A stretch of DNA of 15,022 bases. Source: Russula earlei. Lineage: Eukaryota; Basidiomycota; Agaricomycetes; Russulales; Russulaceae. The notes beneath the pieces are model-generated. The model ran no database searches and was not told where the DNA came from. It saw nothing but the letters and a program-made list of their open reading frames with translations. The translations under genes and the position numbers were made by a program. The stretch covers positions 1 to 15,022 of the forward strand of contig JAGFNK010001096.1 of NCBI GenBank assembly GCA_025769875.1. Reading direction: 5' to 3'. Below are positions 1-9,058 of the stretch, one piece after another (the first letter of the stretch is position 1; each line of letters opens with the position of its first letter).

Positions 1-1202
1 TAAGGCCAGAATCCTGTTCGGGAATTTGAGTGACGACGTCCGCAACATTGTTTTGAATGTCTCCGATTCGGCCAATAATACCAGCATATTTGCCCAATAT
101 CACAAGGATCCTGTTACCTATCTGAACTGAATCCTGGGCGAAACGTCTGAGACTTGCAGCGAACGCAGGAAGGCCTTGAACCCTATCTGATCGTGCAAAC
201 GGAGTGATGTTGAAATTGCAACACTCCAAAATGCGAAGGAGGGACCATGGCAGAAGCTCAAATGTGAGCCCATCCTGGTACAAACATCCTTTGAAGCCGA
301 ACTGGCCAGGCCCAAGAACTTTGACTCTGTTCTCACCGTATTGTTGGGTGAGTTCTCTGGCAGTCCATGCTCGTGGAGACGGATGCCCATCTCTCTTCTG
401 CTTGCCCCCAGGCTGAGGAATTCAGGGGACAAAAGCCACGACAGCGTACCACTGGTTCATTGGGATGCTTGATTCACAGATGTAGCCAATGTCATCACAA
501 TACCGTCCAGCTAGACAGCATACCCATTGTCCTTTCTCTATCTGAGAGCACAATAGGGGACATGAGGAGAGTACTCTGATGCACTCTGTAGGCGGGATAA
601 AGATCGGCTGCTTGTTGCAGACAGTGACCAAGCCATTCACCGCATGACAAACATCTGTGATATTGAAGGCCTCAATAAACACATGTCCTGGCATGGAAGA
701 CAGAGCAAAAGCCGACGTGACGGCTGGGGGGTGGATCTTGTTAGGGACAAGGCATTGGCAGCATATCTGGAACACAACATCAGCTTCTCACCCAAGCTGC
801 CAATTGGTTGTTCGTACCGCCCCTATGAATAATGCAGTCTCACTGACCTTCACCCTGACAGACCACATATGAGGATCATCCTCCCGTGGTACTCAAAGTG
901 GCAGGGTCATGTAATCGGTGGTCATATATGCAAATCGCGTCTGCCGATCCAGACCTGTGATCCTCCTTGTTTCATCCTCAAGGTCCTGGACTTCAACACT
1001 GGGCAAGCGTGGCGGTGGGGCATTATCCATATCATCATCTGATACAGGTTCATCCATGAGGTAACCTATAGGATATGTAGCGACCACCGCAAAGAAAACT
1101 GTGAGGTGAATTACCAAAGTCGTCAACCTCCCCCTCTGACTCATACTCTTCCTCTTCATCCTCAAGCAAAAGGATTGCTTCGAGATCGAGGAATTCACGG
1201 GC
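1..1202 (-). pseudogene. Spt5-like transcription elongation factor paralogue (NGN + KOW), decayed and partial
   Basis: Spt5 with Spt4 normally clamps RNA polymerase II during elongation through an NGN domain and KOW repeats. Read on the minus strand, exons 1202-1115, 1065-848 and 796-1 join in one frame across canonical introns of 49 nt (1114-1066) and 51 nt (847-797). The product begins with an acidic stretch (EDEEEEYESEGEVDDFG), as Spt5 does, then DDPHMWSVRVK and SMPGHVFIEAFNITDV typical of NGN, then two KOW-like motifs (GQWVCCLAGRYCDDIGYI and GNRILVILGKYAGIIGRI). Three in-frame TGA codons at 893-895, 788-790 and 422-424 interrupt it, each where arginine is plausible. The frame is otherwise open to the left edge, so the C-terminus lies outside. 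A 3' splice site precedes base 1202 but no convincing start exon was found. The domain call is confident. This is probably an extra lineage-specific paralogue rather than the essential Spt5; that part is inference. Confidence 0.8.
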
Positions 1203-1424
1203 CTGCAAGAGGAATTTGCACAAGATTTAATTTGTGAACAGACTTGAAACTCACTGAGAATTTAGACTTTGGGACTTTCCAACAACATTTTATATACACA
1301 TATAAGCACAACTATACTCATACGTAATAATCACCTACTGAGATCATTAAGTGAGGAGGGAGGGACGGTTGCACCTTCAATGCAGAGCTGGCTTGAAGAC
1401 TCGCCGAGCTTCCAGCCTACCTGT

Positions 1425-2633
1425 CTACCTTTTAAAATATCCATACTGTTCTTCGGGAGGAACATGCAAGCAGACTGCCCTGTGCCCCATCTGGTACTCA
1501 CTAAGAGCAACCAGATCACTCTGTATGCCATTGAACACGTGAATAGTGAGGGACAAAAAGTCTCTTGCTTTACCCCAAAAATTATTGATACAGTGCAAGT
1601 CGGCGAGTCGACCTTTAAGGGTATGGAGGGAACCACGTTGCATGCCAAAGATAGTCGACACCCTGTACTTTATTTCCTCCTTCTCTTGATTTACGGAAGC
1701 AAGCTCAGTAGCCAAAAGGCTCAATATGTCCAGGGTGATGGATTCCAAGAGGTGAAGGCTGTGATGAACTGACTCGCCATGAACCACAAGGTGGCATGCA
1801 TGTGTTGTCATGGCATTCTCGGTGATCGTGAGCACTTCAAAAATTCCACGTTCAGCCTGGCTGGCCTGATTGAACGTCACAAGGCTCACGAAGCCCAGAT
1901 GTAGATCAACTTTCAACTTGGCAACGACATAATCACTCTCAAGCAACATCCTAAGACAGACATTGTTAAGGTATGGGTATATTGAATTAGATCGGACTTA
2001 CTTGTCAATCACAGTCTTGACAAGGGCAAGGTGAACACTGCATGCCAATTCACATGCCCATGTGCATTGTAGAAAGTCTTTAAGCTTGTCCAATATTTCG
2101 TGACGAAGAGAGAGGTTACTTGCCCGCATGAGCGCCAGGACAGTGGAGGTGGCATTAGCAGTCTTACGAATTGCCAAGTCAATCACAGGGCCATGTACAT
2201 CCTCATTGATGGGAAATGGGGATGCAGGAAAATGGTTTATATTCTGGTTTGACGAGAATTCTCGCCCATTGCCAATCCTGGTGCAAATCAAGCTTTTGAA
2301 AGGCATGGGAAGCGCACAGACTGCCAAAGAAATTGAGTGAGTGTTTCAGGCTACCGCATGGGCCTGTGATGCCAAGTGTGACATAATCCCTGTCATCCCG
2401 GATAGGACAAACTGGGATACAGTGGTGAAGATGAGTATATAGTGAATTAGGAGAGCGATGGCCTTCACAGCTCCTGTAGGTGAGCCAAAATGAAGGGGGA
2501 ATTTTAATATATGACAGATGACATCGAAGGTCTGGCATGCAAGGGCAGTATATGAGCAAACATGGGATAGGAAGAATAGTAGTGGGTGTGTCGACGCATC
2601 GCGAGGGTTGATAGTAACACCTTGGCTTTGCAT
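1425..2633 (-). CDS. Membrane-anchored protein of unknown function, basidiomycete-specific type
   Basis: The ATG at 2633-2631 opens MQSQGVTINPRDAST. Two hydrophobic segments follow (HPLLFFLSHVCSYTALACQT and AIALLIHYILIFTTVSQFVL), so the N-terminus is probably membrane-inserted and the rest soluble and helical. The clear splice is a 51-nt intron at 2001-1951 (GTAAGT...CTTAG) joining ALVKTVIDK to MLLESDYVVAKL. The soluble part has the motifs PINEDVHGPVIDLAIRKTA and NNFWGKARDFLSLTIHVFNG, a pattern I associate with uncharacterised mushroom proteins; no function is known to me. Two oddities exist. The junction near 2350-2306 is unresolved: the first exon closes in frame at 2348-2346, and the 34-nt GT...AG candidate joins out of phase. 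The TAG at 1427-1425 is followed in frame by TGRLEARRVF before the next stop, so the original C-terminus may have been longer. It lies upstream of the Spt5-like pseudogene on the same strand. It could be functional or recently disabled. Confidence 0.6.
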
Positions 2634-2695
2634 TGGGAATAAGCTCGCTTACAGGGGGTCTGAATGACCATAGATGATATTATCGCTTTCAAGCC

Positions 2696-2702
2696 TTTTA
2701 TA
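2696..2702 (-). promoter_or_regulatory. Possible TATA box
   Basis: The minus strand reads TATAAAA here, 63 nt upstream of the ATG at 2633. That is a normal distance for a fungal core promoter. It is a short motif, so the support is positional only. Confidence 0.35.
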
Positions 2703-3677
2703 TTCAGGATTGCCAACAGTGACAGTGATTAGCAATCATATCTCAAAGAGACGGGTAATGGGTAAAACTCACTGGGATGATGTGAACCATTTACAATGGT
2801 TGTGTGCGCATATGTGTATGTGCATATGAGATCCACCAAGCACTGCGCCTGAGCAAGCCAGTAAGGGCTTCCCATGCATGCTACGCTGTTGTCGGAACTG
2901 CGACAAGCAGAGCCTGCAACAGGGTTGGAGTTGGACTCATGGGCCAGCTGCACCTATGACAATAAGCAGTATTCGACAGCATTTATTCACAGTATTCATT
3001 CACCTTTGTTCTCATTCCAAGGGTGCATTCTATCCTATCCCATATTGACTCATAATTGTATGTATTGTTCGAATCAATAAAGTCAAGCAAGCACTTGGGA
3101 ATGTCGTCGAGTCAAGGTAAAAGAGGACAGATGCCCAACAGCGGTGTATTGTATATACCCACCCACTACACAGCCTGAAGGGGACACAATATACGTCAGC
3201 CAACAGGCCGTGTAGGGTCATGGTTTAAATAATCAGCGCGGGCATGTGTATTTCCTTTTGCTTTCTTCCTCTTCCGTTCTTCCATTGCCAATCACTTCAA
3301 ACAACTACCTATGTCTTAAGACTAGCATAATGTGTTTCTCTGATGATCGGAAGATGCCCTCAACATGCTGTGTGCTCTCAATTCTTGCCGATTTTAATGC
3401 CTCTTAGGATATTGTGTTCCTTTGTGATCGAAAGCGTGCAACATGTATGAGTGCAATCATTGTGCTCAAATGAACAAAAAAAAGTGAATTGGAGATGGAA
3501 GTTTCAATCACAAGAAACATATCATGCCTAAGAGGTGTTAAAACCACTCATGACTCATGTTGGACGGACTTGGCTTGGGATTTGTAGTAGAAATGCACCC
3601 TGAAGGAATGGAGTGATCATGACGAAACTGAATAATATCTCAAATTCAACTTTTTTTTTGTTCACTTGAGCACAATC
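2703..3677. other. Intergenic region without a convincing gene
   Basis: No reading frame here carries recognisable motifs; the short open frames lack domain pattern and splice support. Visible elements are AATAAA near 3076-3081, TTTAAATAAT near 3224, a pyrimidine-rich stretch from about 3248 to 3290 resembling a fungal promoter or 5' leader, and a T9 run near 3651-3659 just before the WD40-like gene. The first ATG after the pyrimidine tract (near 3311) is followed at once by a stop, so if this was a promoter its gene is gone or is the one at 3678. Confidence 0.5.
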
Positions 3678-5283
3678 ATGACGCATTATATGCACAGCGA
3701 AGGTGATAAGAATGGTCTTTTCTGGCTGATGGTAGAGAACGGTAGAGAACAGATTATCATGCCAGCAATGACCCCAGCCTCAGGGATTGTCAACTTCAGG
3801 CTTCAGAATACCCTTCGGTGCCATACCAGGCCAGTGAACCATCTTACTGTCAGCCCAGAATGTAGTTGGTTAATAAGCATTGGTACACTCTCATTTCTCA
3901 ACTTCACCTAACCAGCTGACAAATAAACAGGTGACGATTTGAGGACTGTTGTATGGTCTGTTGCTTCGGGGGAGAAGTTTTTCGAAACTGAACGGCCTTT
4001 TAATGGCCCAGCCACAGCTGTATGTTGGACCAGTCAAGATGCAAGCCGCTTTGTTGTCGGGTTCGCCAGTGGAGATCTCCATCTCTTCTGGAGCAACAAT
4101 GGAAAGGTATTGGAAGTTTCATGTTCCACTTCAATCTCATCTACAGCATGCTCTCAGTTGTACCGTGACAATGTAGGAATATTGGGAGGGAATGGGGCTG
4201 TTGAGGGCATCGCATACGATGCAATTCATGACAGGATAGCATGCATCTCAGAGAAATCTATGCAGCTGTGGAAGATCAAAGGGACTGAGCTTGTCCCAAT
4301 TCTTCCATCGCCACTCATGTCTGAAGGATATGGGAAATCCGTTTACTTTTGTGACAATGGGGCAAGCATCGTCCTCTTTTACTTAGACACACATGAGTGG
4401 TAAGTTGCACATTCTCATTGGTTCCTCAATTGCTCAACCGTTGCAGTGTGTGTTATTCAATCGAGCCCTGGGAAAGGAGGTGGTCAAAAAGACTGACCAG
4501 TCCGATGTATGGTCTCCACAGCCATCACTTTAATCTCGTTCTTACATATAAACAGCAGGTACACATCTCTCAACCATGACGGCAAGCTCTTGCTTGTTTC
4601 CAATCTCAAAGATGGTGTCAACAAATACCAATTTCCTAGCCTGGACAAAATCCAGACCTTCACACACCCAATACAGACCAACTGTATCCTCCAGACAAGG
4701 TCTTTACTGTTATGGAATCTCATTGTTGCAGGTGGCGATAATGGCTTTGCTCGCATGTTCAACCAAATCAGTGGCCAGCTAGTCACCGAGATTCACCATG
4801 GAGGTGGGCGACTCCATTAACCTTCCTTGCCCATAACATATAGTTGACGTGTTATAGCTTGTGGTCAGCTTGTACAGGTTGTTGAGGTAGCTCTTGTGGC
4901 CACTGATTTGTGAGCTACATGCTCACTTTCCAAGTGCAGGCTTTTGTTGACCCTGGTGGACAATGTATCATAGTTATGGCTGCCTCAGGTGAAGCGCCAT
5001 ATGAACTAAAAATATGGTTGTATCAAACTCCAAAGGTGTGTACATATGGCTGATCCCATGTGCATATGATGAATTTGGCATTTAGGCACCTGTAGCCTCA
5101 AAGGAGCCAACGCAATCTCCTCTCAGCACTTCTCTCTCAACGTGGTGGGATCGAATCGCCATTGCATTCATCGCCTTCTTGTTTTTGCTGTTTCTTATTG
5201 TTCTCGTGGGAACGTTTTTGGTAACCCATCTGGTGACGCTCTCTCAATGGTCTAGTGGGGGATATCACCCTTGGAGATTGTAA
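3678..5283 (+). CDS. WD40-like beta-propeller protein with C-terminal transmembrane anchor
   Basis: Seven exons (3678-3882, 3931-4399, 4447-4506, 4559-4803, 4858-4886, 4940-5035, 5086-5283) joined by GT...AG introns of 47-54 nt give an uninterrupted frame of 433 codons ending in TAA. WD40-like units are visible: HTRPVNHLTVSPECSWLISI followed by VVWSV, then FNGPATAVCWTSQDASRFVV with LHLFW, then VEGIAYDAIHDRIACISEK with MQLWKI, and further degenerate blades including CYSIEPWERRW and IVAGGDNGFARMF. WD40 propellers usually act as protein-binding scaffolds. Near the C-terminus, IAIAFIAFLFLLFLIVLVGT is a strong membrane helix with about 24 residues after it and no N-terminal signal, which suggests a tail-anchored, cytosol-facing protein. 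A 10-bp tandem duplication (3731-3750) near the 5' end makes the first 27 residues doubtful; ATG 3759 is an alternative start. No partner or pathway can be named. It has no in-frame stop, unlike the neighbouring broken genes. Confidence 0.85.
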
Positions 5284-5677
5284 TGGAGATCATGATGACT
5301 CATAAAATTTGTCAAAAAAAGGTGTTGTGTTAGTGACCGCGCTATGTGTGATACATGAAATTGGGCTCCTGTCTGCTGCTAGCTTCTAGAGTGTCACCAT
5401 GGCGAGTGGGTCTGCACAGAAGACATTTCACTATGCTATCCCCACTCGATTTTTTTGTGGATGGCGAGCGAGATCCGCCCCCTTTTGTCCCATTGAGTGA
5501 GTCATCCACAGCGTGATTGTGCATTCAAATTGCCGCCTTTTGATCTAATTTAATAGACCGTCATGTGTTTTGCCGAGTGGATTATTGTCAGCAGATATGT
5601 GTATATTAGGGGCCAATCGACCAAGTTCACATAGTGCCAAAACCCCAACTCCATATCCAACTGTCCTTTATCACCTC
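5284..5677. other. Intergenic region
   Basis: This stretch holds the 3' flank of the WD40-like gene and the probable promoter of the next gene. No coding pattern was recognised on either strand. A weak TATA-like TATATT near 5602 lies about 75 nt before the ATG at 5678. No CACTA-type terminal repeat could be identified, although one would be expected here if the next two genes belong to one CACTA element. Confidence 0.4.
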
Positions 5678-6033
5678 ATGTCCCAACACGCCGGCATCCC
5701 AGTTGAGTTGTTTCTCTCATTGTGTCTTCTCTGCTGAGTAAAATTGTAGAACCGGGGGCTCCTCATTTCACTGTTGCCACTTGATCAGCCTGTCCCTTCG
5801 ACTTTGAAGATGACGAGATGCAGTCCGATGACCCGGACATCCCCTATGATGACAACCTGAATATGGACACTGACATGGAGCATACAATTGGCACAGGTCA
5901 GTGCACAGGCGTTGACCGACTTGTGCTCAATTGTCTGCAGGCAGCCTTGGCCTTAGTATGAGCGCATTCAATCAGCTCGTTAATGCTGCTTCTGAGACAG
6001 CAGCCATGGCAGTCATGAGAGCCATGAGAGCTG

Positions 6034-6038
6034 GGGAC
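6034..6038 (+). repeat. Target site duplication, left copy, LTR-1 (GGGAC)
   Basis: GGGAC immediately precedes the TGTCA start of LTR-1 and is repeated exactly at 7000-7004 after its TGACA end. A 5-bp duplication is the usual product of an LTR-retrotransposon integrase. Confidence 0.92.
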
Positions 6039-6225
6039 TGTCAAGACTCACTGTTGAACTATCCAGTTCAAGAGCGAGGGGTAAGCTCAAAGACGAGTTG
6101 ATAAACGTCCAAGACGGCGTGAGCAAGAAGTAAAGTCCAGAGTAGTAACAGGTACCAGAGAGGCACTGTTACTGTGAGAGTCGAACAGTCACGCAGAGAA
6201 GAGGCCAGGATAGTCACAAGGGGAT

Positions 6226-6654
6226 GGTCCTTAAAGGAGTATCCCAGGGATGGAGAGTGCCGTAAACAAATGGACAGTCTGAGGACTGTCCGCTACTTTA
6301 TTGAGCGCTTATATACTACAAGAGAACTGCTAAATAGGGAACAAGTCATAACCTTGTTATCAAGCACCATAGAGTGATGAGTAAGGAATCGGAGGACGCT
6401 TACTGAGCATGCTCAGTCATGCTCAGTAAGCTGCTGAGTGAGAAGCTTCTCTTGATGAGTAAGAGCTTCCATTGTCCACGTGTTCACTGCTTTAGTGCAC
6501 GTGCAAGCACCTGATTCATTTCCTGTTAGTTAGTTTAGGGCCGGTCATTTGAGGACTTATAGTTTGGTTAGGGAATAGTGTTATCTTATAAGGCCCTTAT
6601 ATAGTTCTATTAGGGTCCTTAGAGTCGACCCTAATACTTCTATTAAGGTCCTTA
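6226..6654 (+). repeat. GGTCCTTA direct repeats bounding the segment missing from copy 2
   Basis: GGTCCTTA occurs at 6226-6233, 6614-6621 and 6647-6654. In the reverse copy at 11301-11840 the sequence before the first and after the last of these is joined through a single GGTCCTTA, so 421 bp are absent there. That equals the length difference between the copies (961 and 540 bp). The missing part holds the TATA-like motif and the hairpin. Confidence 0.85.
6399..6430. repeat. Perfect 13-bp inverted repeat (hairpin) inside LTR-1
   Basis: CTTACTGAGCATG at 6399-6411 is the reverse complement of CATGCTCAGTAAG at 6418-6430, with a 6-nt loop between them. It lies about 90 bp after the TATA-like motif, so if that motif is the promoter the hairpin falls in the transcribed R/U5 part. 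It could be an RNA stem or a protein site. Confidence 0.8.
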
Positions 6655-6999
6655 GTGTTGCCTTATAGTTCGTTCTATAGTTATTAGAGTTGGTCTAATA
6701 ACACGTTGTAGGGCCTTTGATACTAGGTTAGTACCTATTGTAGAGTTCCTAAGGTCGTTCCAAAGGGTCCTTAGGAAGGCCCTAATGCTGTCTTTTGTTG
6801 CTAGAAGGGTTGCCTTTAAGTGGGGCTTGCTGTATGTCGATTGTGCCGAGAATCGCTCGTGCAACAATGCACGCGCGATATTGTGGACACCTCTACTCAC
6901 CCCTTTTGCTCATGTGAACAGGGTGACACCATAGAGGTTGGGTTTCCTCCTATAAGGAAGGGTCCTTCAAGGGCCCTCTCCGGGGAATGGTTCATGACA

Positions 7000-7004
7000 G
7001 GGAC
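7000..7004 (+). repeat. Target site duplication, right copy, LTR-1 (GGGAC)
   Basis: This is the exact repeat of 6034-6038. Host coding sequence resumes at 7005 with ATG AAT CCA, in frame with the GAC codon that ends before the LTR. Confidence 0.92.
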
Positions 7005-8165
7005 ATGAATCCACCTGATAATGTTCCTGCTCCTCCTGAAGATCCAGGTACCACCGGAAACGAATTGGACATGGGTGTTCCCAAGCCTTTCCAATGTATG
7101 TGTTTCCTGGCTCTATGACCTTTTGTTGTCATCACTTTTGCAGCCCCACACAGTAAGAAGAAGACTCCTTGTGCAAACCAGAACAAACTTGTGGATGTAT
7201 GTAGTTCTACCTCCCATTCATTGTTGCTACTGACGTCTCTCTCCTAGGAGGCAATGCACAAGTTCCTGGATAACAAAGGTGCTCTTGAAAGAAGGGATTT
7301 CTTCCCTGACGAACCCGACAAGTGAATGGTTGATGCATTCAAACAGTATGGTGTTGGTGGCCCGAATCCCGATGCTCCTCGTGTTTCCTTGACACAGACC
7401 TTCAAGGGAAAATGGAACAAGGAGGTGGTTGACCTGCTCACAACAGCTTTTATCACAGACGTCAAAAAGGGAGCATATCAGCCCGTCCAGCACAATTGGA
7501 TGCAGATGACCAAGGATAATGTAAAAGGAAGAGGTGCCAGAGCAAGCTATATCGCACACAGTACATTTGCTGGACAGGAAAGCACCCATATACAGATAAG
7601 GTCGCCTGGATGTATCAAAGGCGGCAGGATGTTTGTCTTCTCATCAGTGTGTCGCACCTTTCACTGACCTTTCCATAGACATACTACAGAAGGAGGAAGA
7701 TATGTGAGTTTAACAGCCATAGAGACTCAGAAACATGGAAGCGTGTGGGCATATTGCTGGATGCCTTTGGCCCTCGGGGTACAAGTGATGATGAGACCAA
7801 TGACGATTCAAACCATTCAAATTGAGACTTACGCTTTAAGACCCTCCGGCATCTTGATATGGGTTTTCTGAATCCTGCCATGGCCGACATATGGGCAGTG
7901 GTGGAATCATATCCATTGTCTCTCTGCCCCTCACATGGAAACCGGTCTTTCAAACACATTGCGAAGGCCAAAAGTGTCAGCAAGCGTGCGCCACTGCCAG
8001 GTCTTCCATTGAACTTTTACAACCCACAGTGGTTGCTGAAAAGTCCTCCCCACTTTCAGAAGCTTGTAAAGGCAGAGTTCCCTCTTCCCATCCTGGTGAG
8101 TTATCATTTCATTTATTATCAGAAGCTTCACATCTGTACTTAGGCCCCCTACAAAAGTGACTACA

Positions 8166-8170
8166 TGGGG
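8166..8170 (+). repeat. Target site duplication, left copy, LTR-3 (TGGGG)
   Basis: TGGGG directly precedes the TGTCA start of LTR-3 and is repeated exactly at 9054-9058. Confidence 0.9.
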
Positions 8171-9053
8171 TGTCACGGTAACTAGCCGTGTCAGTTCACA
8201 AGCGGAAGGCAAGTCAATGATAAAGAGGCGTTCAAGAAACGGGCTGGTTCCCGTGTATAATGAGTAAGGATCCCTGCAGCGGTCGAAGTGTTTTATGCTA
8301 AACAGGTTATGGCCAATAGACCCTTCCTAGTATGACTCGGTCCGTTGAGAAGCTAGGGTAAGTTTGTAATGGGATAGACTAGGGCTGGTTCCACTAGCTA
8401 TATGTGTTCAAGTCCGTCGGGGACCTTGAACAACACAGAGAGAGTAGAGGAAGGTAGGTCTTAAAGGAGGAGAGCTCTTCTCAGGAGAGTGAAGAGAGAC
8501 TCTTAGGAAAGGAAGGGAAAGGCGAAGAGTAGATGGTGGATGGTGTGTTGAGAGTTGATGAAATGGAGAGGTAGTTGTGGGTTAAGTTTGTGAGAGTGAA
8601 GTGGGTTGCAGGCGAATATGTTTGGACAAGAGTAGGTTGGATTCTACAAGAGACCAAGCTTAGGGCTTTGGTCACAAAGTACTGAGCTTATATATACAGG
8701 AGAAGCGCAGCAATAGCTGCGCTTTGACTGTGCTACTAGTATAGTAGGAGTCATAATAAGTAGGAGTCATAGGAATGAGGCCACGAATGAGTCAGAACCA
8801 AGTAACTGTGCTGCACAGTAGATGCGCAGCATTGCACAGTCGAAACTAAGAAGTGAATATAAATGGAAGGAGAACCAAACAAAGGGAAAGTAACAGCAAT
8901 CCAGTGTTACCTGGACGTGTGTGGATCACATGATAGCACAGAAGGGATCACAAGACGTAAGAGATCACGAGACCAGTAAGTAAAGGGACGTATGAAAGCA
9001 AGCAGTCCATAGCAAAAGGTAAGAAGTAAACATAAAAGGAAAATGGTGTAACA
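8171..9053 (+). mobile_element. Solo LTR of a second family (LTR-3, 883 bp)
   Basis: The element begins TGTCACGG and ends GTAACA (TGT...ACA ends) between two copies of TGGGG. No retrotransposon protein frame is present inside. A TATA-like TTATATATAC lies at 8688-8697 in the context GAGCTTATATATACAGGAGA, which resembles GAGCGCTTATATACTACAAG in LTR-1. The rest does not align with LTR-1 by eye, so it is probably a related but separate family. Around 8745-8771 the unit GTAGGAGTCATA occurs twice. Insertion split the last exon of the GLP-NFY gene three codons before its stop, so the present frame runs into the LTR and ends after about four codons. Confidence 0.9.
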
Positions 9054-9058
9054 TGGGG
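9054..9058 (+). repeat. Target site duplication, right copy, LTR-3 (TGGGG)
   Basis: This is the exact repeat of 8166-8170. Joining across the LTR gives ATG GGG CAG ATA TAG, a natural stop for the host gene at 9065-9067. Confidence 0.9.

Larger units (their letters stand above)
6039..6999 (+). mobile_element. Solo LTR, copy 1 (full length, 961 bp)
   Basis: The element starts TGTCA and ends TGACA, a 5-bp inverted terminus with TG...CA ends, and is flanked by GGGAC on both sides. There is no gag, protease, reverse transcriptase or integrase frame between the ends, so this is a single LTR left after LTR-LTR recombination. Inside are a TATA-like TTATATAC at 6309-6316, a perfect hairpin at 6399-6430, E-box-like CACGTG sites near 6478 and 6500, and several copies of GGTCCTTA. 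The same family occurs in reverse at 11301-11840. The five-base duplication fits Ty3/gypsy or Ty1/copia; the superfamily cannot be told without internal sequence. It lies inside an exon of the GLP-NFY pseudogene. Confidence 0.93.

Noticed and set aside
1269..1772. Plus-strand 167-codon open frame
   Set aside because: It is antisense to the well-supported membrane-protein exon on the minus strand, which has family motifs and a canonical intron.
2729..2953. Minus-strand 74-codon open frame upstream of the membrane-protein gene
   Set aside because: It has no motif, no splice continuation and no family resemblance; it is probably a chance frame.
5420..5445. CACTATGCTATCCCC as a CACTA terminal repeat, compared with CAGTGCTATCCC near 13475
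   Set aside because: The two sites are in direct, not inverted, orientation and match over too few bases; no 3-bp target duplication was seen.
6174..6377. Open frame inside LTR-1
   Set aside because: It lies wholly in the LTR, is not conserved in copy 2 because of the 421-bp difference, and has no recognisable motif.
8745..8771. Possible tandem or CRISPR-like repeat (GTAGGAGTCATA twice)
   Set aside because: There are only two short units, within an LTR; no spacer pattern exists.
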